A stretch of 64,000 nt of DNA, from positions 3,038,001 through 3,102,000 of the forward strand of contig NZ_CP040786.1 of NCBI RefSeq assembly GCF_021922925.1. Direction: 5' to 3'. The notes under the pieces were generated by a model. That model saw nothing but the letters and a program-made list of their open reading frames with translations. It had not been told where the DNA came from and did no database searches. The translations under genes and the position numbers were made by a program. Source of the stretch: Clavibacter phaseoli. Lineage in GTDB: Bacteria > Actinomycetota > Actinomycetes > Actinomycetales > Microbacteriaceae. Shown here in pieces: positions 18,411 to 27,089 of the stretch (the first letter of the stretch is position 1; each line of letters opens with the position of its first letter).

Positions 18411-19447
18411 CCGCCGTGCGGGAGAGCCACGAGGGCCCGCTGCGCGTCGCCGTCATGTCGTTCGCGCACACGCACGCCCGCTCCTACCTCGCGCTGCTCG
18501 CGGGGATGGACGACGTCGAGGCGCGCGCGAGCGACCCCGGCCCGCACCCGGACGGCGAGCTGCGCGGCCGCGCCATGGCCGACGCGCTCGGCGTCGCGTA
18601 CGCCGACACCCACGACGAGCTGCTCGCCTGGCGGCCGGACGCCGTGATCGTCGCGAGCGAGAACGTGCGGCACCGCGAGCTGGTGGAGCTCGCCGCATCC
18701 GCCGGCGCCGACATCCTCTGCGAGAAGCCGCTCGCCACCACGCTCGAGGACGGCCTCGCCATGGAGCGGGCCGTCGCCGACGCGGGCGTGCGGCTCATGG
18801 TCGCGTTCCCCGTGCGCTTCGCCAGCGCGTTCCAGGAGCTGCGGGCCGCGCACGCCCGCGGCGCCCTCGGCCAGCTCGTCGCGCTCCGCGGCGCCAACAA
18901 CGGGAAGCTGCCGATGGAGCGGGCGTGGTTCGGGGATCCGGCGCTGTCCGGCGGCGGCGCGCTCGTCGACCACGTGGTGCACGTCGCCGACCTGCTCGAC
19001 GCGCTCACGGGCGCGGAGGCGGTCAGCGTCACGGCCGTGAGCAACCGGATCCTGCACGCCCACCGCGCGCAGGCCGAGACCGGCGGGCTCGTCACGATCA
19101 CCTACGACTCGGGCCTCGTCGCCGCGATCGACTGCTCGTTCACGCAGGCCGACACCGCGCCCACCTGGGGTGGCGTGAAGGTCACCGCGACCGGCACGGC
19201 CGGCAGCGTCGGGATCGACTTCTTCGGGCCCCGGGTCCGCGGGCTCGACGCCGCCACCGGCCGGCCGATCGAGCTGCCGTACGGCCCGGACTTCGACGCC
19301 GCCCTCCTCGACGCGTTCCTCGCCGGGGTGCGCGGCGGGGAGCAGCCCCAGCCGGACCTGCAGGTCGGGCTCCGCACGCTGCGCATCGTGCTCGCGGCGC
19401 AGGAGTCGGCCCGCACGGGACGCACGATCGAGGTCGCCGCGCTCTGA
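18407..19447 (+). CDS. Gfo/Idh/MocA family oxidoreductase, divergent Rossmann motif
   Basis: A 346-aa paralogue of the preceding dehydrogenase, translated from a GTG that overlaps its stop. The EKP motif is clear (ILCEKPLATT) and the substrate domain keeps GGGALVDHVVHVADLLDAL. The dinucleotide-binding loop is unusual: the expected GxGxxG is replaced by MSFAHTHARSY after the first strand. Some subfamilies bind cofactor with such a changed loop, so activity is not excluded. The pair may act on two successive oxidation states or form a mixed complex. Confidence 0.82.
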   Translation: MTAVRESHEGPLRVAVMSFAHTHARSYLALLAGMDDVEARASDPGPHPDGELRGRAMADALGVAYADTHDELLAWRPDAVIVASENVRHRELVELAASAGADILCEKPLATTLEDGLAMERAVADAGVRLMVAFPVRFASAFQELRAAHARGALGQLVALRGANNGKLPMERAWFGDPALSGGGALVDHVVHVADLLDALTGAEAVSVTAVSNRILHAHRAQAETGGLVTITYDSGLVAAIDCSFTQADTAPTWGGVKVTATGTAGSVGIDFFGPRVRGLDAATGRPIELPYGPDFDAALLDAFLAGVRGGEQPQPDLQVGLRTLRIVLAAQESARTGRTIEVAAL

Positions 19448-19476
19448 CGCGGCGGACACCACAGGAGGGGACGCGC

Positions 19477-20250
19477 ATGCAGGTGGTCATCCGGGACAGC
19501 CCCGAGGAGGTGGGCCGGTACGCGGCCGGCGTGATCGGCGCGCGCGTGCGCGACGGGAGCCTGCGCGTGCTCGGGGTGGCGACGGGATCCTCGCCGCTGC
19601 CCGTCTACGAGGCGCTCGCCGCAGGGCCCGACCGCGACGCCCTCCACGGGCTCACGGCCTTCGCGCTCGACGAGTACGTGGGGCTCCCCGCGGACCACCC
19701 GGAGGGCTACCGCGCCGTGATCGACCGCGAGGTCACGCGGCGGCTCGGCCTCGACCCGGCCCGCGTCCACGTGCCCGACGGCCGGGTGGAGGGGATCCGG
19801 GACGCGGGCGACCGGTTCGAGGCGCTCATCCGGGAGGCGGGCGGCATCGACCTGCAGATCCTCGGCATCGGCGCGACGGGGCACATCGGCTTCAACGAGC
19901 CGACCTCGTCGTTCGCGTCGCGCACGCGCATCAAGACGCTCACGCCCGAGACGCGGGCCGACAACGCGCGCTTCTTCGCGTCACCGGAGGAGGTGCCCGT
20001 GCACTGCGTCACGCAGGGGCTCGGCACGATCCTCGACGCGCGCCGCGTGCTCCTCGTCGCGCACGGCGCGTCGAAGGCGGCGGCCGTGGCGGCGGCGGTC
20101 GAGGGGCCGCTCACCAGCATGTGCCCGGGATCCGCGCTGCAGCTGCACCCCGACGCGACCGTCGTGGTCGACGAGGCCGCGGCCGCCGGCCTCGCGCTCG
20201 CCGACTACCACCGCTTCGTGTTCGCGAACCGGCCGGGGTGGCAGGTCTGA
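19477..20250 (+). CDS. nagB: glucosamine-6-phosphate deaminase
   Basis: A 257-aa enzyme that converts glucosamine 6-phosphate to fructose 6-phosphate and ammonia, feeding amino sugars into glycolysis. Diagnostic segments are LGVATGSSPLPVY, the catalytic aspartate in FALDEYVGL, and GIGATGHIGFNEP with the active-site histidine. AGGAGG precedes the ATG by eight bases. It is the last gene of the ROK-kinase operon. No NagA deacetylase is present in the window, so the operon may handle a non-acetylated amino sugar or rely on a distant nagA. It ends only three bases from the convergent hydrolase gene. Confidence 0.93.
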   Translation: MQVVIRDSPEEVGRYAAGVIGARVRDGSLRVLGVATGSSPLPVYEALAAGPDRDALHGLTAFALDEYVGLPADHPEGYRAVIDREVTRRLGLDPARVHVPDGRVEGIRDAGDRFEALIREAGGIDLQILGIGATGHIGFNEPTSSFASRTRIKTLTPETRADNARFFASPEEVPVHCVTQGLGTILDARRVLLVAHGASKAAAVAAAVEGPLTSMCPGSALQLHPDATVVVDEAAAAGLALADYHRFVFANRPGWQV

Positions 20251-20253
20251 CGC

Positions 20254-21567
20254 TCAGCCCTCGGTCGGGTCGAGCGCCTGGGTCGCGTGCGGCGTGGTCG
20301 CGATGGCGGCGTTCCGCAGCGACTCCGTGCCCGCGTCGAGGTAGCCGTACGTCTCCTCGTGGGCGGCGAACTCGGCGGCGCGCTGGGCCGGGTCGCGGAT
20401 GGTCGTCCAGGCGCGCGAGTCCGGGTCGTCGTTCCACGGCGAGTGCAGGACCGGCGCGTGCGTGGTGACGGGCAGGAGGCCGCGCGCGGGATCGCCGTCG
20501 ACCGAGATCACGGTGGCGCCGAAGCCGGGGGCGCGCGGATCCTGCCGGGAGAGCCGCCCCCACACGGCCTCGTCGTCGTCCGCCGCCTCGCCCGCGTAGA
20601 CGTGCCGGGCGTGCAGCTGGCGGGCGTCCTCGATGCCGTCCTCGACGCCGGCCGAGCCGAGCATCACGAAGGAGTCGACGCCGAGGTCGCGGGCGGCGAG
20701 GGCGTCGGCGGCCATGGTGGATCCGTACGAGTGCGCGATCACGTCGACGCTCGTGAGGTCGCCGCCGCGGCGCGCCGCCTGCAGCCCCGCGATCTCGCTC
20801 GCGAGCAGCGGGGCGCCGCGCTCCGCGTAGTCGCCCAGCGTCGCGTCGACGCCGGGCGGCGGCGTGCGGTACCCGATCCACGCGACCACGGCGTGCGCGG
20901 CCGGGGCGCCGACCGACGCCTGCGCGTCGAACACGTTCTGCGCGGTCTCCGTCCAGAGCTGCATGTCGTCGGTGTAGGTGCCCATGCCCGGCAGCGTGAA
21001 GGTGACCTGGCGGGCGGTGTCGAGGTCGCCGACCGCGATGGCGGCGAGCGGCGGATCCCGGTGGCTCAGCGACACGAGCCAACGCCTCGGCTCCGTGCCG
21101 CCGCCCGTCCGGGCCTCCGGCTTCAGCGCGTCGCGGATCGCCGTGAGGGCCGTGAGCCGGTTCCGGGCGTCGGCGTCGTCGGGGTGGGCGGCGACCGCCT
21201 CCCGCTCCGTGCGCAGCTCGGTCCGCAGCTGGCGGCGGTTGGCCGCGTCGCGCGAGGCGTAGTCGACGCCGTCGAGGTTGCCGACGAGCTCGGGCGAGCT
21301 GCGGATGAGCGCCCGCTGGTGCTCCCGGTCCTTCGCGGCCCACCAGGACACGACGCGCTCGGGCGACGCGTCCATCACCTGCAGCTCGAGGGCCGGGTGC
21401 GCCCGGATCATCCGCTGGGCCTGCGACGCGGTGAGGGCGGCGTAGCGGTCGAGCTGCGCGAAGCCCCCCTCGACGCCGGATCCGGGCGGGGCCGGCAGGA
21501 TCACGAGGCCGACGAGCACGGCGGCGAGGGCGATCGCGGTCTCGCGCCGCCGGTGGGCTCGGGTCAC
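20254..21567 (-). CDS. DUF1023 alpha/beta hydrolase, membrane-anchored or secreted
   Basis: A 437-aa protein with one N-terminal hydrophobic segment (about 10-27) and a C-terminal alpha/beta hydrolase domain of the DUF1023 type. The nucleophile elbow is VIAHSYGSTMAADAL, followed by a strand with VMLGSAG. The region before it carries GMGTYTDDMQLWTETAQNV, common in this family. Actinobacterial members are often exported esterase-like proteins of unknown substrate. Two adjacent GTG codons could start it; the second is preferred because AGGAGG is then five bases away. Confidence 0.82.
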   Translation of the reverse strand: MTRAHRRRETAIALAAVLVGLVILPAPPGSGVEGGFAQLDRYAALTASQAQRMIRAHPALELQVMDASPERVVSWWAAKDREHQRALIRSSPELVGNLDGVDYASRDAANRRQLRTELRTEREAVAAHPDDADARNRLTALTAIRDALKPEARTGGGTEPRRWLVSLSHRDPPLAAIAVGDLDTARQVTFTLPGMGTYTDDMQLWTETAQNVFDAQASVGAPAAHAVVAWIGYRTPPPGVDATLGDYAERGAPLLASEIAGLQAARRGGDLTSVDVIAHSYGSTMAADALAARDLGVDSFVMLGSAGVEDGIEDARQLHARHVYAGEAADDDEAVWGRLSRQDPRAPGFGATVISVDGDPARGLLPVTTHAPVLHSPWNDDPDSRAWTTIRDPAQRAAEFAAHEETYGYLDAGTESLRNAAIATTPHATQALDPTEG

Positions 21568-21700
21568 CACCGCCTCCTCATCGCACGCGCCGCCGTCGGG
21601 TCGGCCGGGCGCAGGTCAGATCGTAGGCCGTGGGATCCGCGGGGCGCCCGTGCGCCGGCTGGGCGCCGACTGGGCGTGCGCGACCGCGGCCCGGAGCGGA

Positions 21701-23050
21701 TCAGCCGCGCCGGAGGGCGAGCGCGTCGCGGAGCGCGGCGGCGGAGGCGGCCGAGCTGTCGATCCGCCAGTCCTCCTCCTTCTGGAAGTCGAACCACACG
21801 AAGCCGAGCACGTCGGGCTGGGCCTGCAGGTAGGCGACGAGGTCGCGATCCCAGTCGGCCTTGGATCCGCCCGTCTCGCTCGACGCCACCTCGGCGATGA
21901 CGAGGGGCTTTCCGGGGGCGATGGAGCGCAGCTGCGCGAGGCCCGGGCCGAAGAGGTCGGCGGGCGCGGTCCAGCGCTGGCCGGGGACGGCGCCCCAGTT
22001 GTAGCCGTCGAGGGCGACGACGTCGACCTGGTCGGCGCCGGGGTAGAGGGACGCGAGGTCGGTGGATCCCGGGTACGGCACGTTCGGGCTCCACACCCAC
22101 TTCACGTTCGTGGCCCCCTGCGCCATGACGAGGTCGTGCACGTGCCTCCACGCCGCGACGTAGGACCCGGACGCGTTGCCGTTGACGCCGTCGGACCACG
22201 GGTACCAGTTCCCGTTCATCTCGTGCCCGTATCGGAGGTAGACGGTCTTCCCGTACTTCGCGAGGTCGGCGCCCCACGAGCGGATGTACGCGTCGTGGTC
22301 GCCCGCGACGACGCGCGCGTTCGAGTAGGCGGACTGGTCGACGCCCGCGCCGCCCTGCCACGGCTCCCAGGTGATGAGGCTGTCGGCGCCGCGCGCGGCC
22401 ACGCTCCGGAGGCCCGAGATGGGCGCCGGGTGCGTGAAGTCGACGTGGCTCATGACGATGGACGGGCTCTCGCCGAGGGTCGTGGACGCGGCGTCGAGCT
22501 CGCCGTTCGCCGTGGGGCCGCCGGGCGTCGAGAGGCCGAGGCGCAGGCGGGCGGAGCTGATGGCGGGGGCGGTGGACGCGGGAGCGGAGGTCGTCGGCGC
22601 GGGGGCCGTCGTCGGGGGAGCGGGCGTCGGGGTCGGCGCGGGCGCCGCGGAGCGGGCGGACCCGGCCGACTTCGCCGCGGTGACGGAGAAGGCGGCGCCG
22701 GCCGAGCGCGTGCCGACGGTCGCGGTGATGCGGATCGTCGAGAGCGAGGTGCGGGGGATCGTGATCGCGGTGGTGAAGCGCCCGGTCGCGGTGGTCGTGA
22801 TGCGCTTCGCGGCGGATCCGGCGGCGACGACGGCGCCCTTCCTCGCGGGGAAGCCGGTGCCGGTCACGGTCACGGCCGTGCCGACCGGGCCGGAGGCGAC
22901 GGAGAGGACGATCGCGGCCGGCGTCGCGGGCACGGCCTGCGCCGCGGACGCGCGGGAGGCCAGAGCCGGGGCGACGAGCACGGTGGCCGTCACGACCGCG
23001 GGCGCGACCGCGGTGACGACGGCGCACTTCAGGCGGCGGCGAGTGGGCAT
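21701..23050 (-). CDS. secreted GH26 family glycosidase with Ig-like N-terminal domain
   Basis: A 449-aa exported enzyme. A signal peptide (about 1-37) is followed by an Ig-like fold at about 46-123 (SGPVGTAVTVTGTGFPARKG), a Pro/Thr/Ala linker (130-165), and a GH26-like barrel. Glu277 in YLRYGHEMNGNWYPW fits the acid/base and Glu387 in KPLVIAEVASSE the nucleophile of GH26 enzymes. GH26 members cleave beta-mannans or mixed beta-glucans with retention. The barrel is closely similar to the product of the neighbouring GH26 gene, so the pair is a tandem duplication in which this copy has the extra domain and linker. Confidence 0.88.
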   Translation of the reverse strand: MPTRRRLKCAVVTAVAPAVVTATVLVAPALASRASAAQAVPATPAAIVLSVASGPVGTAVTVTGTGFPARKGAVVAAGSAAKRITTTATGRFTTAITIPRTSLSTIRITATVGTRSAGAAFSVTAAKSAGSARSAAPAPTPTPAPPTTAPAPTTSAPASTAPAISSARLRLGLSTPGGPTANGELDAASTTLGESPSIVMSHVDFTHPAPISGLRSVAARGADSLITWEPWQGGAGVDQSAYSNARVVAGDHDAYIRSWGADLAKYGKTVYLRYGHEMNGNWYPWSDGVNGNASGSYVAAWRHVHDLVMAQGATNVKWVWSPNVPYPGSTDLASLYPGADQVDVVALDGYNWGAVPGQRWTAPADLFGPGLAQLRSIAPGKPLVIAEVASSETGGSKADWDRDLVAYLQAQPDVLGFVWFDFQKEEDWRIDSSAASAAALRDALALRRG

Positions 23051-23114
23051 GGCGGTGTGGTCCTTCCCCCGATGGATCAATGCGAGCGTATGTTCTTCGG
23101 CGCCCGCCGTCCAT

Positions 23115-23124
23115 CGGATGTCCG
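23115..23124. promoter_or_regulatory. CGGATGTCCG dyad before the first GH26 gene
   Basis: The inverted repeat CGGA-TG-TCCG lies 65 bases before the start of the Ig-containing GH26 gene. The same element, in longer form, precedes the second GH26 gene, suggesting a shared regulator. Confidence 0.4.
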
Positions 23125-23159
23125 CCGAGCGACGGGATCCGATGGAGGGGGCGGGCGGA

Positions 23160-24167
23160 TCAGACGCGACGGGCGGCGAGCGCGTCGCGGAGGGCGGTGG
23201 CGGACGACGCGGAGCTGCCGATGCGCCAGTCCGCCTCCTTGTCCATGTCGAACCAGACGAACGCCTGGACGTCGGGCTGGGCCTGCAGGTAGGCGACGAG
23301 GTCCTGATCCCACTGGGCCTTGGATCCGCCGACCTCGGAGGACGCGGTCTCGGCGACGACGATGGGCTTCCCCGGCGCGATGCCGCGGAGGCGCTCGAGG
23401 CCTGGGCCGAACAGGTCGGCGGGCTGGACCCACGAGTGGCCGGTGATGCTGGTGCCCCAGTTGTAGCCGTCGAGCCCGACGACGTCGACGTACCCGTCGC
23501 CCGGGTAGAGGCCCGCGAGCGCGGTGGATCCGGTGTACGGCACGTTCGGCGTCCACACCCAGCGCACCTCGGTCGCGCCGGCGCCCACGACGACGTCGTG
23601 CACGTGCCGCCAGGCGGCGGCGTATGAGCCCGCGCCGTTGCCGTCGACGCCCTCGGCCCACGGGTACCAGTCGCCGTTCATCTCGTGCGCGTAGCGGAGG
23701 TAGACCGGGCCGCCCCACTTCGCGAGGGCGGCACCCCACTCTCGGATGTACGCGTCGTGGTCGCCCGCGGCGATGCTCGCGTTCGTGTACGCGGGCTGAT
23801 CCGCGCCCGCGCCGGCCTCCCACGGCTCCCAGGTGAGGAGGGTCTCGGCGCCCCGCGCGGCGACGGAGTCGAGGGCCGCGATGGGCGGCGACTGCGTGAA
23901 GTCGGCGTAGGAGAGCACGATGCTCGGGCTCTCGCCGACCTGCGTGGCCACCTGGTCGAGCTCGCTGCCGTCGGTCGGGCCGCCGGGGGTGGCGACGCCG
24001 AACCGGAGCCCGGCGTCGGAGACGGCCGGAGCGGCGCTCGCGGCGGTCGGGGCCTGGCCGGTGGTCGCGGCACTGGCGGGGGATGCTGTGGTGAGGATCC
24101 CGGCGGTGAGGGCGAGACCCAGGATGAGGGTGGTCGCGGTGCGGATGGTGCGGGGGTGGTGCGTCAT
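23160..24167 (-). CDS. secreted GH26 family glycosidase
   Basis: A 335-aa exported enzyme with a signal peptide ending near ASPASA (about residue 33) and a single GH26-like catalytic barrel. Glu162 in YLRYAHEMNGDWYPW and Glu273 in KPIVVAETASSE are the expected acid/base and nucleophile. It lacks the Ig-like domain of its paralogue downstream but otherwise aligns through the whole barrel, including WFDMDKEADWRIGSS near the end. It probably degrades a plant or microbial mannan-like polysaccharide outside the cell. The gap to the paralogue is 109 bases. Confidence 0.88.
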   Translation of the reverse strand: MTHHPRTIRTATTLILGLALTAGILTTASPASAATTGQAPTAASAAPAVSDAGLRFGVATPGGPTDGSELDQVATQVGESPSIVLSYADFTQSPPIAALDSVAARGAETLLTWEPWEAGAGADQPAYTNASIAAGDHDAYIREWGAALAKWGGPVYLRYAHEMNGDWYPWAEGVDGNGAGSYAAAWRHVHDVVVGAGATEVRWVWTPNVPYTGSTALAGLYPGDGYVDVVGLDGYNWGTSITGHSWVQPADLFGPGLERLRGIAPGKPIVVAETASSEVGGSKAQWDQDLVAYLQAQPDVQAFVWFDMDKEADWRIGSSASSATALRDALAARRV

Positions 24168-24182
24168 TGTGTCCAGTTTTCT

Positions 24183-24245
24183 GCGGATGTCCGCTCCCTG
24201 GAAGCTATCCGACGCTTCCCTGGGCCCGTCGCCCGATGTCCGCTC
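24183..24245. promoter_or_regulatory. repeated GATGTCCGCTC elements before the second GH26 gene
   Basis: A perfect dyad GCGGA-TG-TCCGC lies at 24183-24194, and GATGTCCGCTC is repeated exactly at 24186-24196 and 24235-24245. Between them a GGAAGC...GCTTCC dyad (24200-24219) adds a second symmetry. The arrangement looks like a promoter with two regulator sites. Confidence 0.45.
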
Positions 24246-24289
24246 ACGGCCGGACGGTCAGGTCATGGTCGGGTGCGGGCCCCGTCCGC

Positions 24290-24784
24290 TCAGCCCGCGG
24301 GGGCGGGGACGTGCGCCGGTCGCTCGTCGCCGGGGTCGCGGGCGAAGGCGATCGCCTCCTCGACGATCCCGACCACCACCTCGAGCTCGGCCTCGTCGCG
24401 CGGACCGTAGACGAGGAACTCGGTGCCGTGGTCCTCGTACTGGTGCGGCGTCGCCCAGCCGAGCGCGGTGAGCTCGGCGCCGCGGGCGACCGGCAGGCAG
24501 AGGTGCAGGGACGTGTCGTCCACGCCGTGCAGGTGCACCGGCTCGAGGCGGCCCTCCGGCGCGAGCGAGGTCCACGGGACGACGGGCTCGGCGCGGTCCT
24601 CGAGGAACAGGCCGCGCGAAGAGGCGGGCGACACCTGGCTGTGGCCCTCGCGCACGCCGGGCAGCGCGAACGCGCGCGCGACGAGGCGGCCCCAGAGCCC
24701 GGGCGTCGCGCGGTCGGTGAGCTGCCGCTGCGGGCCGTCGTCGGAGAGCGTCGGACGGGGGCCGGGGCGCGGGGTGGAGATCAT
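24290..24784 (-). CDS. DUF5519 (luciferase-domain-like) protein
   Basis: A 164-aa cytoplasmic protein that fits the DUF5519 'luciferase domain' family by its C-terminal signature: HLHGVDDTSLHLCLP, then LGWATPHQYEDHGTEFLVYG and a closing helix with VVGIVEEAIAF. The family has no well-defined biochemical role outside a few oxidoreductase-linked members. It stands alone between a GH26 gene and the terminator of the heptose operon. Confidence 0.7.
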   Translation of the reverse strand: MISTPRPGPRPTLSDDGPQRQLTDRATPGLWGRLVARAFALPGVREGHSQVSPASSRGLFLEDRAEPVVPWTSLAPEGRLEPVHLHGVDDTSLHLCLPVARGAELTALGWATPHQYEDHGTEFLVYGPRDEAELEVVVGIVEEAIAFARDPGDERPAHVPAPAG

Positions 24785-24879
24785 GCGTCGAACCTATCGG
24801 CGGGGCTCCGCCCGACGGCGGCGCGGCCGGGCGCGGGCCGGATCCCGCCGACGCGCTGACCCGACCGGCGGGAGACGAG

Positions 24880-24916
24880 ACGAGCCCGGCCCCGCGCGAT
24901 GCGGGGCCGGGCTCGT
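24880..24916. terminator. terminator of the heptose operon
   Basis: A perfect 16-bp stem (ACGAGCCCGGCCCCGC and complement) with a five-base loop follows the SDR gene, the last gene of the minus-strand heptose cluster. Confidence 0.82.
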
Positions 24917-24948
24917 GTCATGCGCGGGCGGCGCGGATCAGCCGCGGA

Positions 24949-25653
24949 TCACGGCCAGCTGTCCTCGAGCTCGTGCGTGATGACGAGCTCGCGGATCTCG
25001 CAGCCGCGCGGCTGGCCGAGGATGAACATCACCGAGTCGGCGACAGCGGCCGGGTCGTTGAGGTTCGCGTCGGAGCCGGGCTTGTACTTCGGGTCGCGGT
25101 CGTCGAAGAAGTGCGTCTTCATGCCCGAGGGGATCAGCGTGGTCACGCCGACCTCGCCCTTCGTCTCGGCGGCCAGCGCCCGGGTGAAGCCGAGCACGCC
25201 GAACTTGGAGGCGCAGTAGGCGGTGGCGTCCGAGACGGCCTTGATGGCGAGCGACGACGCGACGGTGACGACGCGGCCGTGCGACTCGGTGAGGAACGGC
25301 AGCGCCGCGCGGACGACGGCGACCGTCCCCATCAGGTTCACGCCGATGACCTTCTCCCACTCGGTGGGGGCGACGTCGACGAGGCGGCCGCAGCGGTCGA
25401 TGCCCGCGGCGGTGACGACGGCATCCAGGCCGCCGTGCGCCTGGGCGATCTCGGTGACGAGCGCCTCGGTGGCGCGGGTGTCGGAGACGTCGATGCGGTG
25501 CGCTTCCATGCCGGTGACGCTCGACGTGTCGAGGTCGAGCACGATGGGCTCGCCGCCGGCCGCGAGGACCGCCTGCGCGACCGCGGCGCCGAGCCCGGAC
25601 GCGCCTCCGGTGATGAGGACGCGGCCGGTGCTGGGGCGGGGGGAGTCGGTCAT
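24949..25653 (-). CDS. short-chain dehydrogenase/reductase
   Basis: A 234-aa classical SDR. The cofactor loop is LITGGASGLGAAV, and the catalytic Ser and Tyr-Lys are in VASSLAIKAVSDATAYCASK. It is too short and of the wrong subtype for HldD, which is an extended SDR, so it should not be called the heptose epimerase. It follows the second HldE gene by 53 bases on the same strand and may reduce or oxidise a sugar intermediate. An AGGAA site precedes the ATG. Confidence 0.88.
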   Translation of the reverse strand: MTDSPRPSTGRVLITGGASGLGAAVAQAVLAAGGEPIVLDLDTSSVTGMEAHRIDVSDTRATEALVTEIAQAHGGLDAVVTAAGIDRCGRLVDVAPTEWEKVIGVNLMGTVAVVRAALPFLTESHGRVVTVASSLAIKAVSDATAYCASKFGVLGFTRALAAETKGEVGVTTLIPSGMKTHFFDDRDPKYKPGSDANLNDPAAVADSVMFILGQPRGCEIRELVITHELEDSWP

Positions 25654-25706
25654 GGGTGTTCCTTCCGTGGAGCGGTGGTACGGGGAGTCGGTGGTGGTGA
25701 GGGGGC

Positions 25707-27089
25707 TCAGCCGACGCGCGCGAGGGCGCCGGCGAGCTTCGTGGTGGAGCGGCCCGGGTGGTACGGGACGGTCACGGCCTGGCCGCCCCACTCGGCGATG
25801 ACCGCTGACTCGGGGAGGTCCTCGGCGCGGTAGTCGCCGCCCTTGACCCAGAGGTCGGGCTTGATGGAGCGGAGCGCCTCTTCGGGGGTGTCCTCGGAGA
25901 AGAGCACCACCGCGTCGACGACGCCGAGCGACATGAGGAGGTCGACGCGGTCCTCCTCGGTCATGATCGGGCGCTCGGGCCCCTTGAGGCGGCGCACCGA
26001 GTCATCCGAGTTGAGGAGCACGACGAGGCAGTCGCCGAGCGCGCGCGCCGCGGCGAGCGTGCGGGCGTGGCCGGCGTGCACGAGGTCGAAGCAGCCGCCC
26101 GTCGCGACGACGGTGCCGCCCGCGGCGCGGGTCGCGCGGACCACCTGGAGGGCGCTCGCCGCGTGGCCGCCGATGGGGCGCGCGGCGGGCGGGCCGACGA
26201 GGGTCGCGACGCCGCCCGCGTCCACGTACTCGGCCGCGGAGGCGACGGCGTCGCGCACGGCGTCCTCGACGGGGGATCCCGCGGCCAGCGCCGCGAGGGC
26301 CGTGGCGGCCAGGCGGTCGCCCGCGCCGCACGGGTCGCCGGTCGCGACGAGCGGGGCGGGGACGACGACGGGCATGGATCCGCCGGCCGAGCCCGACGCG
26401 GGCGCCGACACGAGCAGGGCGCCGCGCTCGCTCATGGTGACGGCGACCGTGCGCACGCCCCACTGCTCGCGCAGGATCCGGGCGGCGTCGGCGGCCGCGG
26501 CGACGTCGCGCCCGGCCAGCCCGGAGAACGCGCGCGCCTCGGCGAGGTTCGGGGTGGCGAGCGCCGTGTTCGGCACGGGCGGCTCGCCCGCGGGGTGCGG
26601 ATCCCACACGAGCGGCACCACGGCGGCGCGCGCGTCGAGGGCGGCGCGGAGGCGGAGGTCGCGCGTGACGCCGCGGCCGTAGTCGGCGACGACGATGGCG
26701 TCGGCCGTGGCGATCGCGTCGAGCATCTCGTCGGTCGCGGCGGGCGTGGGCGGCGGGGCGCAGCCCTCGTCGATGCGGGCGATGGCGTGGCCGTCGGCGC
26801 GGACGCGGGTCTTCACGGGCGTGGGCGCGCCGGACGGGCCGGCGACCACCTCGATCCGTTGCAGGCACTCGCGGAGGGTCGCGGAGTGGCGGTCGTCGGA
26901 GAGCACGGTGACGAGGCGCACGTCGTGGCCGTCGCGCGCGAGCATCGTGGCGACGAGGCCTGCGCCGCCCGCGCGGGGCAGCGACTCCTCCACCTCGATC
27001 ACGGGGACGGGCGCGTCGGGGCTGAGGCGGTGCGCGGCGCCGGTCATGTCGACGTCGAGCAGCACGTCGCCGACCACGACGATCCTCAT
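25707..27089 (-). CDS. hldE: bifunctional heptose-7-phosphate kinase / heptose-1-phosphate adenylyltransferase (HldE-like), copy 2
   Basis: A 460-aa two-domain enzyme. Residues 1-300 are a PfkB-type kinase with GDVLLDVDMTG, RAGGAGLVATML and the catalytic GAGD at 255-258. Residues 320-455 are the adenylyltransferase with TGGCFDLVHAGH (HxGH at 338-341), RRLKGPERPIMTEEDR and WVKGGDY. It differs from copy 1 in the substrate-side segments and lacks the C-terminal tail. Its ATG overlaps the stop of the GT4-GmhA fusion gene. Set among GmhA and GmhB it is the better candidate for the enzyme that makes the nucleotide-heptose here. Confidence 0.9.
   Translation of the reverse strand: MRIVVVGDVLLDVDMTGAAHRLSPDAPVPVIEVEESLPRAGGAGLVATMLARDGHDVRLVTVLSDDRHSATLRECLQRIEVVAGPSGAPTPVKTRVRADGHAIARIDEGCAPPPTPAATDEMLDAIATADAIVVADYGRGVTRDLRLRAALDARAAVVPLVWDPHPAGEPPVPNTALATPNLAEARAFSGLAGRDVAAAADAARILREQWGVRTVAVTMSERGALLVSAPASGSAGGSMPVVVPAPLVATGDPCGAGDRLAATALAALAAGSPVEDAVRDAVASAAEYVDAGGVATLVGPPAARPIGGHAASALQVVRATRAAGGTVVATGGCFDLVHAGHARTLAAARALGDCLVVLLNSDDSVRRLKGPERPIMTEEDRVDLLMSLGVVDAVVLFSEDTPEEALRSIKPDLWVKGGDYRAEDLPESAVIAEWGGQAVTVPYHPGRSTTKLAGALARVG

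Noticed and set aside
24949..25653. The SDR gene as HldD epimerase of the heptose pathway
   Set aside because: It is a short classical SDR with Ser and YxxxK spacing of dehydrogenases. HldD is an extended SDR of about 310 residues.
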